Origin: Dendrolimus kikuchii | Taxonomy: Eukaryota; Arthropoda; Insecta; Lepidoptera; Lasiocampidae | Assembly (NCBI GenBank): GCA_019925095.2 | Contig: CM034407.1 | Span: 4,053,210 to 4,117,209, forward strand | Reading direction: 5' to 3' | DNA: 64,000 bases | Shown: piece by piece, positions 23,759-34,172 of the stretch | Position numbering within the stretch: position 1 is the first letter of the stretch | How the letters are laid out: each line of letters opens with the position of its first letter | Position numbers and translations under genes: made by a program | Notes under the pieces: model-generated | Databases searched by the model: none | Seen by the model: the letters and a program-made list of their open reading frames with translations, nothing else | Told to the model about the DNA's origin: nothing

Positions 23759-24606
23759 TACAACCGTTCAGTGGTGTCTATTGAGCTATAAATAATTTTC
23801 ATGCAAAAAGCATTAATTATATAGTAGAATGAATTTCGTTTTTCAATACCTTGATAATAAAATAAAACGGTAGGCAAACCTCTTTTTTGGTAAGTTGGTA
23901 AAAGTGTAATGTATTGTCTCATTTATAGTCAGTTTTGTTACTTTTTACGTCACACTATATGTCACCATACAAAACTGACGTGACGTTCTTACCCTTGCGA
24001 GATTTTTATTTATTTAAAAAACATACGGTTGTGTTAGTTTCTCATCAACAGTCTTATAAGTTGTCTTAGATGATAAATATTTTGCCACTAGGTACAATAT
24101 GTTTACTAATTAATGTAAATGGGTGCTTCTACGATAAGAGGTTTTTAAATACTAGAAAACACGGTCAAGGAGAAAAGTTAATTTTTTCATGAAACCTTTA
24201 TATTATGATTTTTGTCCTACTTATTTACCTTTTCACGTCAAGGCAAGTCACTTTATACATATTTCGTTAATTTTCGAAGACCAGGATAAATACATCGGAC
24301 AGGGGAGAGACATCAGAACCAGGGTAGATACTTATTGACTTATTGCATCAGGGGAGAGAATTTGATACAATAGTATACTTAATAAAATCAATAAAATTAA
24401 TAAAATCAACTTTGATTAAATACTGTTCTTAACGTATAATCAGACTATCATATTCAGCATTTTTTCTAAAACAGGTATGTTTCTCTTACAAAAATACACA
24501 TATTATGTAAATTATCTTGTTATTGTATCTTAAACAAATTATAAAATATTCTTTTATTCATACTAATTAAGTAGACTAGCTATTCTTAAGTGTTAATTTG
24601 ACTCAG
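23759..24606. other. 5' flank of family X copy A with repeated motifs
   Basis: No gene. CAGGGGAGAGA occurs at 24300-24310 and 24349-24359, with CCAGGGTAGATAC between them. The same motifs occur near the family X fragment at 39144-39290. A 22-base stretch at 24121-24142 is found inverted and exact at 42549-42570. Confidence 0.5.
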
Positions 24607-24611
24607 ATAAT

Positions 24612-26219
24612 TTTTGGAAATGGTCGGAATATATATTTGAAATAATACTTCCCTTTTAAATAAACTATTATTTCTGTTTGTTTAAGTGATCTAATCGCTT
24701 ATGCCACAAGTCATAAGATTTTAAATCATTTGATAAATTTAAGTTATATTGAGGTCGTTTTATATGAAATATTATTTTGAAAAGATTATTGTTATTATGT
24801 ATGGAGCTAATTATGCACATATTATTTTTATAAATCTGTACACCATTATTATCAAAAATAACAGTCATACCTGCCTTTTGTATATGATTTACAGACAATA
24901 AATTGCATGGAACCTCAGGGCAACATAGTACATTTACAATTTGCCCATGATGGCCTAAGTTACTTATAATATCAATTGAACCCTTTCCAAAAGCGCTGAT
25001 ATTTGTAATATTTTTAGCAACACCTATTTTCAATGGATTTACAAAATCACAATATGTGGTAAAAAATTCCTTTGTATTTACAACATGATTAGTTGCTCCA
25101 GAATCTAAAATAAAACATAATTCATCATTAACAAATTGATGTGAAAATGTAGACTTACACATATTGTTTGAGAACATAAAAGCAAAACTGTCTTCATTAT
25201 TGTCATTCATTTGAGCCGAGTTCACAGTATTTTTCTGAACTTTGTCAACATTTTCTAACATCCTTTTGAAATATCTGCAATCCCGTTTTAGATGATTTCT
25301 CCTCCCACAGTGATTACAATACAATTTTGTTAATCCACCAGTTTGATATTTCTTTATTTTTGATGTAGTGTGTAGAACTTTTATATCAGTTTTAATTTCT
25401 GCTTTTAGTTTCACTTCATGGTCCAAGAGTTGTGTCTTTACAAATGCTAAATTTAAGTTCTCTTCAACAAGAGTTTCCAAGGCAGTAATTACGCCATCAT
25501 AAGAAGTAGGTAAAGTCAACAATAAGTGGAAAATTTTATCCATTTCTTCTAATTTAGCTCCAGCAGCGATCAACTCAGAGATTAAATCGTCAAATAGTGA
25601 AAAATATTGAAGTAATGTCATGTCTGGTTGCAATTTTAGATTTAAAAGTTGTTTTGCGGAGGGCTAGTTGAGTTGCTAAACTTCGTCTCTCATAAATTCT
25701 ATCAAGTTCTTCTATGATAGATTTCGCATTAGATGAACCTTTTGCGTAGTTTAGAAAAGTATCTCCCAAATATTCAACAATGACGCCTTTAGCTATCAAT
25801 TTTTTTTCTTTTCCAGTCTTCATCTGGCGTTGCAGGAATATCATTCTCAATTATCGAATTAAGTTGTATCTCTTCCAATAAAGATTTAATTCTAAACTTC
25901 CAAATGCTGGAACGTTCTCCATTAAACTGAGTAATGTTTCTTTTGCGAGCGTCTCAAGTCTCCATTTTGATTAAGTGTACGAAAGTTTGCACAACAACTA
26001 ACAATTAACACCTGAAATCAGAATATTTAGTTAATATAAATTGAATACGTGTCCTGGGCCCACCTGTTGGAAATGGTCGGAATATATATTTGAAATAATA
26101 CTTCCCTTTTAAATAAAGTATTATTTATTGCTTTATAAGCTAACAACGCTTTACAGTACAAAAGGTAGGAGGAACAGGAAAAAGCTTGTGTTGCCAGATG
26201 TCATTTTGTAATACTAACA
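24612..26219 (-). mobile_element. Ty1/copia LTR element, internally deleted
   Basis: The 5-bp duplication ATAAT lies at 24607-24611 and 26220-26224. The 5' LTR, on the minus strand, is 26065-26219 (about 155 bp, TG...CA). Next to it a sequence GGGCCCAGGACACG could serve as primer site. At the other end only the last roughly 60 bp of the 3' LTR survive (24612-24672), joined directly to coding sequence. Pol downstream of the GAG-pre-integrase region is gone. Confidence 0.82.
24668..25860 (-). pseudogene. Copia gag-protease fragment
   Basis: The minus-strand frames 25590-25850 and 24668-25633 overlap in different phases. They encode a UBN2-type copia gag, a CCHC knuckle (CNHCGRRNHLKRDC), an aspartic protease motif (LDSGATNHVV) and the start of the GAG-pre-integrase domain (LWHKRLDHLN). 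Integrase, RT and RNase H are deleted. One frameshift near 25620 separates the gag halves. Confidence 0.85.
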
Positions 26220-26224
26220 ATAAT

Positions 26225-26541
26225 CAGGATAATTTTCATATTACCTGTAGCTATGCGCTTGTATCACATTTTGTATACGGTTCATTAAATGAACATACTT
26301 TAATCACATTACAAAATTAAAAATTAGAGGTATTTTCTTGCCTACAAGAACAAAAAATGAAAAAAGCGCGGGAAACCTTTGAAGTTGGCGGGCGCAGTTT
26401 TTAAACATTTTGGTTTTATAAATTAATTTATAAGATAATAGTAATCAGAATAGTTGTTATTTGTAAATAATAGTACATTTATATATTTCTATTTATTAGT
26501 TATTAGTCTTCTCTTCTTAGGGTAAGTTTTTTGAAGTTTTA
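26225..26541. other. Flank and probable 5' UTR of the I-type LINE
   Basis: No open frame. The I-type LINE 5' end probably lies between about 26450 and 26541, but nothing marks it. Confidence 0.35.
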
Positions 26542-27927
26542 ATGAACGAGCCTCCGGACCCGGGGGGCTTAGTGCCCCCTGCGAGTTCGTATGTCACAGT
26601 TTCTAATGAGTCTGGAATGGATACAGACTGTTCTTCATCGAAAAGAACACTGAAGCGTGGTCGTCTTTATAAAATATGCAGGCATTGCAATAGAAAAAAG
26701 AGAAAACATACTTCAAACGCAAATCCTGCCAAGGACTCAGATTGCCACTGTCTTAGTGATGATTTGCCCGTAGACTCCCCAGTTTTACCAACAGTCTCTG
26801 TTTGCACTAATACTACACTCCCTCAACCTCCCACACCAATCGGTAGATCTCAGTATGAACCGAATTATCATGGCCCCTTTGTTATTCATGTTCAAAAAAT
26901 TCAGACTTCTGCCGACGACGGAACGTCTTTAAACCCCATTGTATTTGGAAAATTCTTAAAGAAAAACTCCTTCAAAAATATTGTTAACGGCAGCTTAAAA
27001 AGAATAGGGAGAAACAAAATGTCCTTATCTTTCCAAACCTTCTCTGATGCTAACAGCTTTGTTACTTCAAATACTTTAACTAATAATAATCTTAATGCTT
27101 TCATTCCTACCTTTAATATCACAAGAATGGGGCTAGTTAGAGGAGTTCCTGCCGACTGGTCTCCTGAAGAAGTTAAGGAAAATACGAACGTACCAATAGG
27201 TTGTGGTAACATGATTAAAATTAGGCGTTTAAACTATAAAGTTATCATTGAGGGCTCTCCTACATGGAAACCATCACAGACTGTAGTCTTCACTTTCGAT
27301 GGTCAAGTTTTACCCAAGTGAGTTTTTATGTGTTTTATTTCTTTGCCTGTAGAGTTATATACTTATCCTACTATACAGTGTTACAACTGCTGTCGTTTTG
27401 GACACACTAAAACACAGTGCCGTTCAAAATCAAGGTGTTACAAGTGTGGTCAGGGCCACACTGGTGATAGTTGCAATGTCGAGGAGGATCGTGGGTCTTG
27501 TCGCTTATGTTCTGGGCTGCATTTTGCTTCTAGCAGAAATTGCCCAGAATATTCGAGACAAAAACAAATAAAAATTACAATGGCTGAAAATAGCATATCT
27601 TACAGGGAGACTTCCAAATTACATCCTGCAGTCTCTAAGCCTTATGCAGATGTTTTATGCTCTATTCCAAACATCTGTGCAAAATGAAAACACAATAGTT
27701 CCTGGCTCACCACCTCAAAGATCAATTTCGTATAAAAAAACAGTTTTTGTAAAACCACGATCTCCTCCTAGACATAGTAAAGGTTATGACCGTGAGGCTC
27801 ATGATAACTTAGTTAGGAATTATAATATGCCTGCCCCAGCTAATGGTCGTGCTCTACAACCACCTTCAAATGACTGTAATCAAACACTTACCAAAATTGT
27901 TATCACAAACCAACATGGCTTTACCGA
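26542..27927 (+). pseudogene. I-type LINE ORF1 (gag-like), split by an insertion
   Basis: The start is ATG 26542. The first 260 codons end at TGA 27319-27321, but the same frame continues from 27322 into three zinc knuckles (CYNCCRFGHTKTQC, CYKCGQGHTGDSC, CRLCSGLHFASSRNC). A frameshift near 27660 moves reading to the frame that reaches the insertion at 27928. After removing the insertion and one target copy, the frame continues at 34125 for 11 codons to TAA 34159-34161. The product would be the RNA-binding ORF1 protein. The single TGA could be a CGA change. Confidence 0.82.
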
Positions 27928-29179
27928 GTTCCGCTCGAACCGCGCTCCCGGACGGTCGATTTTTTCCAAGCTCCGCGGGAAAAAATTCATAAAAATAGGA
28001 TTTTTTGAAGTTACGAAGTCGAGAGTGGTACCAAAGTGTGCGGAAAAGTGAGGCGCAGGTGCCTGTACAAAAATCAAATTCGCAACTATTCGGACTCAAA
28101 AGTTATAGTGGAAAAACAAAATTTTGGATTTTCAAAAATTAATTTCTCGTAAACAAGATCGGTGACACCAAACTTTTTTAGGCGGCTTTGGTGGGGCCCA
28201 GGTGCCCCCACCTAACAAAAATACAAACACCGATTTCCCAACTCTGACTGCAAAATTACAAGGCAAAAAGTGTAAAAACGTGGAGTGAAAAGTGCCATTT
28301 TTGGATATTTTCAAAATTCAAAATTACGAGCTTGTAAAGCACCAAAAACTAAGGTAAAGTGGACAGATACTATCTTAGAAATTTTGATATTAACTTATTA
28401 AAAAATTAAAAAGTGAAAAATTTTTTGGCAAATTTTTGTTTTTCGGGCTTAACTCGAAAAACTTGTTCGAGGCAAGAAATTCTACCACGGTAGCCAGCGA
28501 GGGATTACTGAGACGCGTCTATTGACGCCCCACACGCTGTCATCGGAGAAAACCCGGCCGCGCAATCTTCAAAAAAACAAGTTCCTAACCTAAAAATTGC
28601 TCCGCCATCTTTGGAGCAATTAAGTCTGGGTTAGGACTTGAGGAAGGACCCTTCGAGAGAAGACAATTTCCGGTCTCAAAATAATTTTAGGTACCATAGT
28701 CATTAATTATTTTAAATTAGAAATTATAATTTGTTTTTGAAATATCTCAGAAAGTATAAGAGACGCGTGGGTTTCAAAATTGTAGTATTGTGCGGGGTGG
28801 CGAGCTCTACCTACCCGCATAAAATTTGGATTTTTTGTCTAGGAAAAATTTTTAGAAAAAATTAAAAAACCGAAAATTTCAAAATTTTTAAGTTTTTACA
28901 AGTTTTATATATTGGGTAAAATCAACTAAATTTGGGGTAAAATAGAGCAAACTTTTAGGCATATATTAGTAATTTTTTGGAAATTTTTGAACTTATACTT
29001 TCTGAGATACACATTTTTTGGATTAAAATTGAAATAATTAAGTAAATATAAATATAAATAGATAGATAGGATTGTCAGCAGCCAGATCTCGCCGAGAGCT
29101 TTAATCCGAGCCCAAGCTCGACTGGTTTCGGTCCATAGGAGACCTAGAAACCATAATTTGGTGCTTTTCGGCCAAGGGC

Positions 29180-29900
29180 CGACGCCATTTTGAAAATTTT
29201 AAAATCTCGTTTTCTCGGCCGTTATTGGACTTAGCGCGGCGGGATTTTGACTGCTGGCATAGAGATAGGCTTCTGCAACTGACCAGCCTGTAAAACAGGC
29301 CAAAAATTTTTTGAGCGAACCCCCCCCCCCCAGGTGGTGTGGAGACGCTGACGGACAATACGACAGTCCAAGTCCGGTCCAATTTGGACCAATAACAAGG
29401 GAGTGGCGACGATTTCTCGCCAGAGTTTGACGTTTCGGCCGCCATTTTGGAATTTTTCAAAGTCCGAAATCTCGGCCGCTATCCGTCGTAGGAAGTCGGG
29501 ACTTGGACTGTAGGTGATAGAATAGCCTATTCTACAGGACCAAGCCAAAAAATTGGACCAAAAATTTTGACACCCAAAAATATAATTAGGACCTAGTTTA
29601 GACCAGGGGTAGCACAGAGAGCCCAAGCACGGGCACAGCAGACCTCCGGAAGGCTGAGATATTGGAGTACAAACTTTCCCGGCGGCCATCTTGAAATTTT
29701 TAAATTTCAAATATCTCGGCCAATACTTACCTGAGGAAGCTCGGGTTTCCTTAGGAGTGATCCTCAGCCCAAGGAGCATCTGCTGGACCCATTTTTAGGA
29801 CGATAAAATTTTCAAAAATTTCAGCTAGTTTTACAATCCCAGCCGATAGATCTCATCGAGGCGAGAGGTTTGAGCCCAAGCTCGATCTTCTAGCACTGAT
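29180..29900 (+). repeat. Degenerate tandem units of about 250 bp in the LINE leader
   Basis: Blocks resembling GCCATTTTGAAATTTT followed by ATCTCGGCC recur at about 29181, 29438 and 29684. A second marker, GAGCCCAAGCTCGA, occurs at about 29106 and 29871, three periods apart. Units are heavily diverged. They could be old promoter monomers, as in the leaders of some LINEs. That role is inference. Confidence 0.5.
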
Positions 29901-30646
29901 ATTGAGTGAGAAACAACGATTTGAAAGTTGCGAAGTTTCATCCGATTTTTTGGGAGCAAAACTTCGCAGCCTGTTTCTCAGCCAATTTCAAAGCTATCAT
30001 AGTCGAGTTTGGTATCATCCAACTCGGGACGACGAGATCTATCGACCTGTCTGTTCCCCTCCCCCCTATCTCCCCCCCATTTTTCACTTACCTGTAAATC
30101 CTTGTCCTCTTGACCAATCCCGGCGTGCGAGGGGTCGCTGAACTCGTTGAGACGCGACGCATCCATCTGTCCACCTCCCGGCTCCCGGCGCCATCCCGCT
30201 CCTCCCCTGGACCTGAAACAAAAAACAAAAATTAGTAAATAGTGATTCGAGCGAACAATTAGTGTAAGTTATAGTGATTAGTTAGTACATAAGTAGGATT
30301 TAAGTTTAGACGACATATACTCATCTGCTAATTTAATTCTTGACTTCCCTGCGAGGAGTTGACATTGACCCAGGTGTATACCTGCGAACAAAAGCAGAGT
30401 AGTTGTATAAAAATTGTATAATACGAATAAATAAGGTGTATTTGATGTTGACAAGTTACGGGATTACCCGTAAATAATTTTTGTATTAATAAAGAATTTG
30501 ACCGGTTCAATATATATTGCTTATACTTTATTTTATTTTTATAAATTGACCCCTCGACTGTGTGCTTTTGCGCCAATCGAATAGTGTAGGACCCACCTTA
30601 GAGTAAGTACATTTTATAAGACAAACTACCCCTTGACAATAGCAGG

Positions 30647-32449
30647 ATGTTCAGAACGCCTGCAAAGACCAAAAGAGAAGAGTGGAATGAGTATCCCACT
30701 TGGGAAGACATCCAAGCGAGGGTTGTGGAGAAGGCTGAAGCGGGAAGATCTGGCAGCCCTCTTGAAGAGCTGCTCAAAGAGCGAAGAGAGAAAAGGAGGT
30801 CCCTCGGGATCGACCGTTCTCCATCACCACGTCCGCTCCCGAAATACACTACCTATGCCGAGCGCAAGGTAAGGGATAAGGAGTTGGACAAAGAAATTGC
30901 CAGAAGAAGAAAGGAGAAGGGATTGCCGCCCTTAAAATCAATCTCGACAACACCGCCCAGCCCCACAACATCCAAACAGGGACAGAAAAAAAGAGGGGTA
31001 ACCTTAAGATTCTCCCCGCCCCCCAAGGTAGCCGAGCAGGACCAAGCACAAGCGCAGGCGCAAGTACAAGCGCAAACGCGAGGAAAAGCGCAAGCGGAAG
31101 CAGACGAAGGCCCCAGCAATGAACAGCAGCAAAACAAGACGTTCACAAAGCAGACACCTCCACAGATTACTAGGCATGAGGAGCTGCGAGTGAACAGAAT
31201 GCAGGAGGCCGGAGAATGCTTCGAGAAGTTCCGAGAGCACATAGCCAGCTCTAAGAACTTAAAAACCGAAATTAAGCAGGGCGTACAATACACGGTGGGT
31301 CGTATATTCGTCCTGCTTAAACATACAGACAGGGCACTGGGGGAAGCACTAAAGCATATTAAAGCAATGGGGAAGGACTCGGGCGAACAAGAAGAACGGG
31401 AAACAAGTTGTAAAGGAGTACAGACCGAAGCCCAAACGCAGGATCCAGTACCATTGCATAGCAGCAAAGAAGAAGAAGATGAAAGGATTCGAAGGATTGA
31501 AGACGGTCAGTCAAAACTAGCAACTAGGATGGAGGAGCAATCAGCGCTTTTGCAAAAGAGCTTGGAGTGCATGAATAATCTGCAACAGATTATTCATGAA
31601 TGCAAGACAAACTCTAGCGCGGAAAATGCTCCGAAACCAAGCTACGCGAGTGTAGCGGCTATAAGGACGGGGGCTAAGCCACAGACTTATAGAACGCTAC
31701 ACTCGGTGGCGATATCCAACACTCAGGAGAACCGCTCCGGAGACGACACCCTCAAAGATCTCAGGGAGGCTCTGAACGCCAAAGACGGGGGGGTGGACGT
31801 GGAGCGAGTCCGGAAGGCCAGGGATGGACGGGTAATAGTAAGCTGCAGAACGGAAGAAGATCGAGAGAGGCTTAAGCAAAGGCTTAAGCAGAAGAAGGCA
31901 GCGCTAACAGCAGAGGACATCATTAACAAAAAACCGTTAGTGATGATAACCGGCGTCCTAAGGGTCCATACAGACGACGACCTGTTCCGGGCCCTCAGAA
32001 ACCAGAATTCTCTGGTATTTGAGGGGCTGGAGGAGGGCGACGAATGTATGGAAGTCGCGTATAAGATAAGAGGTAAAAACCCGAACACCCATAAGGTGAT
32101 ACTTCGAGTAGCACCGGCCTTATGGAAGAGGCTAACCGACGAAGGGACCGTAAGGATAGACCTGCAAACATTGCAGGTCACAGATAGGTCGCCGCTGACC
32201 CAATGTACGACATGCCTGGGCTTCGGGCACGGCAGGAAGCTGTGCCGGGAGACCCAGGTCATGTGCAGTCATTGTGGAGGCCCTCACACGCGAGCCGAAT
32301 GCGAGGAGTACGCAGTCGGCACGCAACCAGCTTGTAAAAATTGCACCCGCGAGAAGAGGGACAATGCGGAACACAACGCATTTAGTGCGGCGTGCCCAGT
32401 GAGGGCACGCTGGGACAAGATAGTGCGTGCAACCGTCGCCTACTGTTAG
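30647..32449 (+). CDS. R1-type ORF1 (gag-like) protein, intact
   Basis: An uninterrupted 600-codon frame starts at ATG 30647. The N-terminal third is basic and coiled-coil-like, with a low-complexity Gln-Ala tract (residues about 130-150). A central helical region follows, then a conserved domain (KKPLVMITGVLRVHTDDDLF) at about residues 425-445. Near the C-terminus are three Cys-His knuckles: CTTCLGFGHGRKLC, CSHCGGPHTRAEC, and CKNC with HNAFSAAC, then PVRARWD. This order is typical of R1-clade ORF1. The protein should bind element RNA and may assemble ribonucleoprotein particles. An intact frame in an element lacking its own RT suggests recent insertion or selection on ORF1. Confidence 0.9.
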   Translation: MFRTPAKTKREEWNEYPTWEDIQARVVEKAEAGRSGSPLEELLKERREKRRSLGIDRSPSPRPLPKYTTYAERKVRDKELDKEIARRRKEKGLPPLKSISTTPPSPTTSKQGQKKRGVTLRFSPPPKVAEQDQAQAQAQVQAQTRGKAQAEADEGPSNEQQQNKTFTKQTPPQITRHEELRVNRMQEAGECFEKFREHIASSKNLKTEIKQGVQYTVGRIFVLLKHTDRALGEALKHIKAMGKDSGEQEERETSCKGVQTEAQTQDPVPLHSSKEEEDERIRRIEDGQSKLATRMEEQSALLQKSLECMNNLQQIIHECKTNSSAENAPKPSYASVAAIRTGAKPQTYRTLHSVAISNTQENRSGDDTLKDLREALNAKDGGVDVERVRKARDGRVIVSCRTEEDRERLKQRLKQKKAALTAEDIINKKPLVMITGVLRVHTDDDLFRALRNQNSLVFEGLEEGDECMEVAYKIRGKNPNTHKVILRVAPALWKRLTDEGTVRIDLQTLQVTDRSPLTQCTTCLGFGHGRKLCRETQVMCSHCGGPHTRAECEEYAVGTQPACKNCTREKRDNAEHNAFSAACPVRARWDKIVRATVAYC

Positions 32450-32899
32450 ATGCGCTGCAGGGGACAACACAATAGTAATGGGTCGGAAGCCGTGCCTTGC
32501 TGTAAATTACAACAATGACACTGGCAGCAATCGGACTATTACCAGGCAACAATGCATGGCCTACGACCCCGCTATCGTGCGTGGAACCTGCAGATACGTA
32601 TCTAACAATAGGCGGCGCGTACATAAAAGAGGGATACTTAGCGGCGAAGTATTATGGAAGACGGAACCGGGTATCCGAACAACAACAAAACACACACAGG
32701 GTAACACTATCCATCACAACACAAAAACACAAAACAGACAAGACAATATAACAAGAACGCGAAACACACACAGGCACAAGAGAAACAAGTAACTTTTGGT
32801 GTCAAAAATTGCTGTTCTCAGTAAAACACACACTCGCACAACACACAACAATAGTATCATAATAAGCATAAATTCAAACACACCAGTGTACATATACAA

Positions 32900-32909
32900 A
32901 ACACACACA

Positions 32910-32959
<50 letters not shown>

Positions 32960-33018
32960 TACACACACGCACACACGCACACAGACACACATACACACAC
33001 ACATACATACATACACAC
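32900..33018. repeat. AC microsatellite
   Basis: About 119 bp of AC repeat interrupted by a few AT and GC steps, in the 3' region of the ORF1-only LINE. Long open frames of alternating Val-Cys or Thr-His across it are artefacts of the repeat. Confidence 0.95.
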
Positions 33019-34172
33019 GATTGTTGACATACAAGTAATCAGTTTTTCTTACACACGTAACTCTATACACAATAATAAAACAACACACTTACCTTGTACA
33101 TAGATCCCACGACGCATGTTGGTCTTGAGTAGACCCGGCGGTGTACTCCAATGGGGCAAAGGAGTAGTAGGTACCCGGTAGCAGACTACCTGTAAAAGTT
33201 GAAACGTAAGATAAAGCAATAAATGTTGAATCGGCAAAGTAGAATAAGTATAACAAAAATAGTAATAAAATAGTGCAAAATAAGACACTGCGAATATATA
33301 TTTGAATATATAATTCATTAGCGTCTAATTATAAGTATGCCTGTAAACAAATAGATGTAAATTACGCAAAGGAAAAATCTGCTAGGAAGCTGAAGTAAGA
33401 AATCCTGCTGTAAATTAGAAATAGAAACCTTGTAAAATAATAATAAAAATAAGAAAAGCCCATACTATTTGTGAAATAAATATATATCATATTATTGTTT
33501 AAATTACATTAGAAACAAAATTTGTTATAGAAATTATATATAAAGATATATATAAATATGAATCAAACATTAGGCTATAAAAAATGTAAAAATTTATATA
33601 AATACGTATATATAAACAGATTGTAATAGTTAAGACATAAGATGTAATAGAACTAAATTTTAAAGTAATAAAGAAATAAAGATATCCCCTATCACCAAAC
33701 CATCCTAAATATATAAGTAAATATATAAGTAAGTATATTAAAATACCCTGTAGGCAAGTTAGGGAAATATATATGTAGGTCTCCGATCATCTCCCCTGGG
33801 CCAAGACAAACAGCTCAAACACAAACCGAGTTGGGGGTCTTGACCTAGGGGAGGCAACGCGGATGCTCTCATATATAAGATATTAAGTATATATTAGAAA
33901 TAAGAATCCATATTTAATATATTTAGTATATGTAAACATATAACACCAGAACCAACAACATCCAACCTGAACCAACCATTACCAACCCAATCCAAATCCC
34001 TACCTATAGTAGAATATATATATATAAATAGTAGGAAACAAATAGTAGTTGACTCGGGCATATCTCGTTCGCCCGGGCTAAAGAAGGAGACTACAAAAAA
34101 AAAAAAAAAACATGGCTTTACCGAACAACGCAGCTACTTTAACAAATACTTTTTTGACTAATCTCAACCAAA

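Larger units (their letters stand above)
27928..34109 (+). mobile_element. R1-type LINE carrying ORF1 only, 15-bp TSD, poly(A)
   Basis: The duplication ACATGGCTTTACCGA lies at 27913-27927 and 34110-34124. The insert ends in a run of 16 A. It has a 2.7-kb leader, one intact ORF1 (30647-32449), then about 1.65 kb of non-coding sequence with an AC microsatellite and an AT-rich stretch. Just before the tail CGGGC...GCCCG can pair as a small hairpin (about 34054-34076). I found no endonuclease or RT motif in any frame after ORF1. The layout resembles ORF1-only elements such as HeT-A or mammalian HAL1, which depend on RT supplied in trans. An internal ORF2 deletion is the alternative. Confidence 0.82.

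Noticed and set aside
28000..30640. A separate gene in the 2.7-kb LINE leader
   Set aside because: Only short overlapping frames on both strands, none with a domain. The region lies between a target duplication and ORF1 and is better read as leader.
30849..31467. Long antisense frames opposite the R1-type ORF1
   Set aside because: Cysteine- and serine-rich shadows of the sense gene with no domain.
32714..33088. Open frame rich in alternating Val and Cys, and its opposite-strand Thr-His frame
   Set aside because: Both are translations of the AC microsatellite at 32900-33018.
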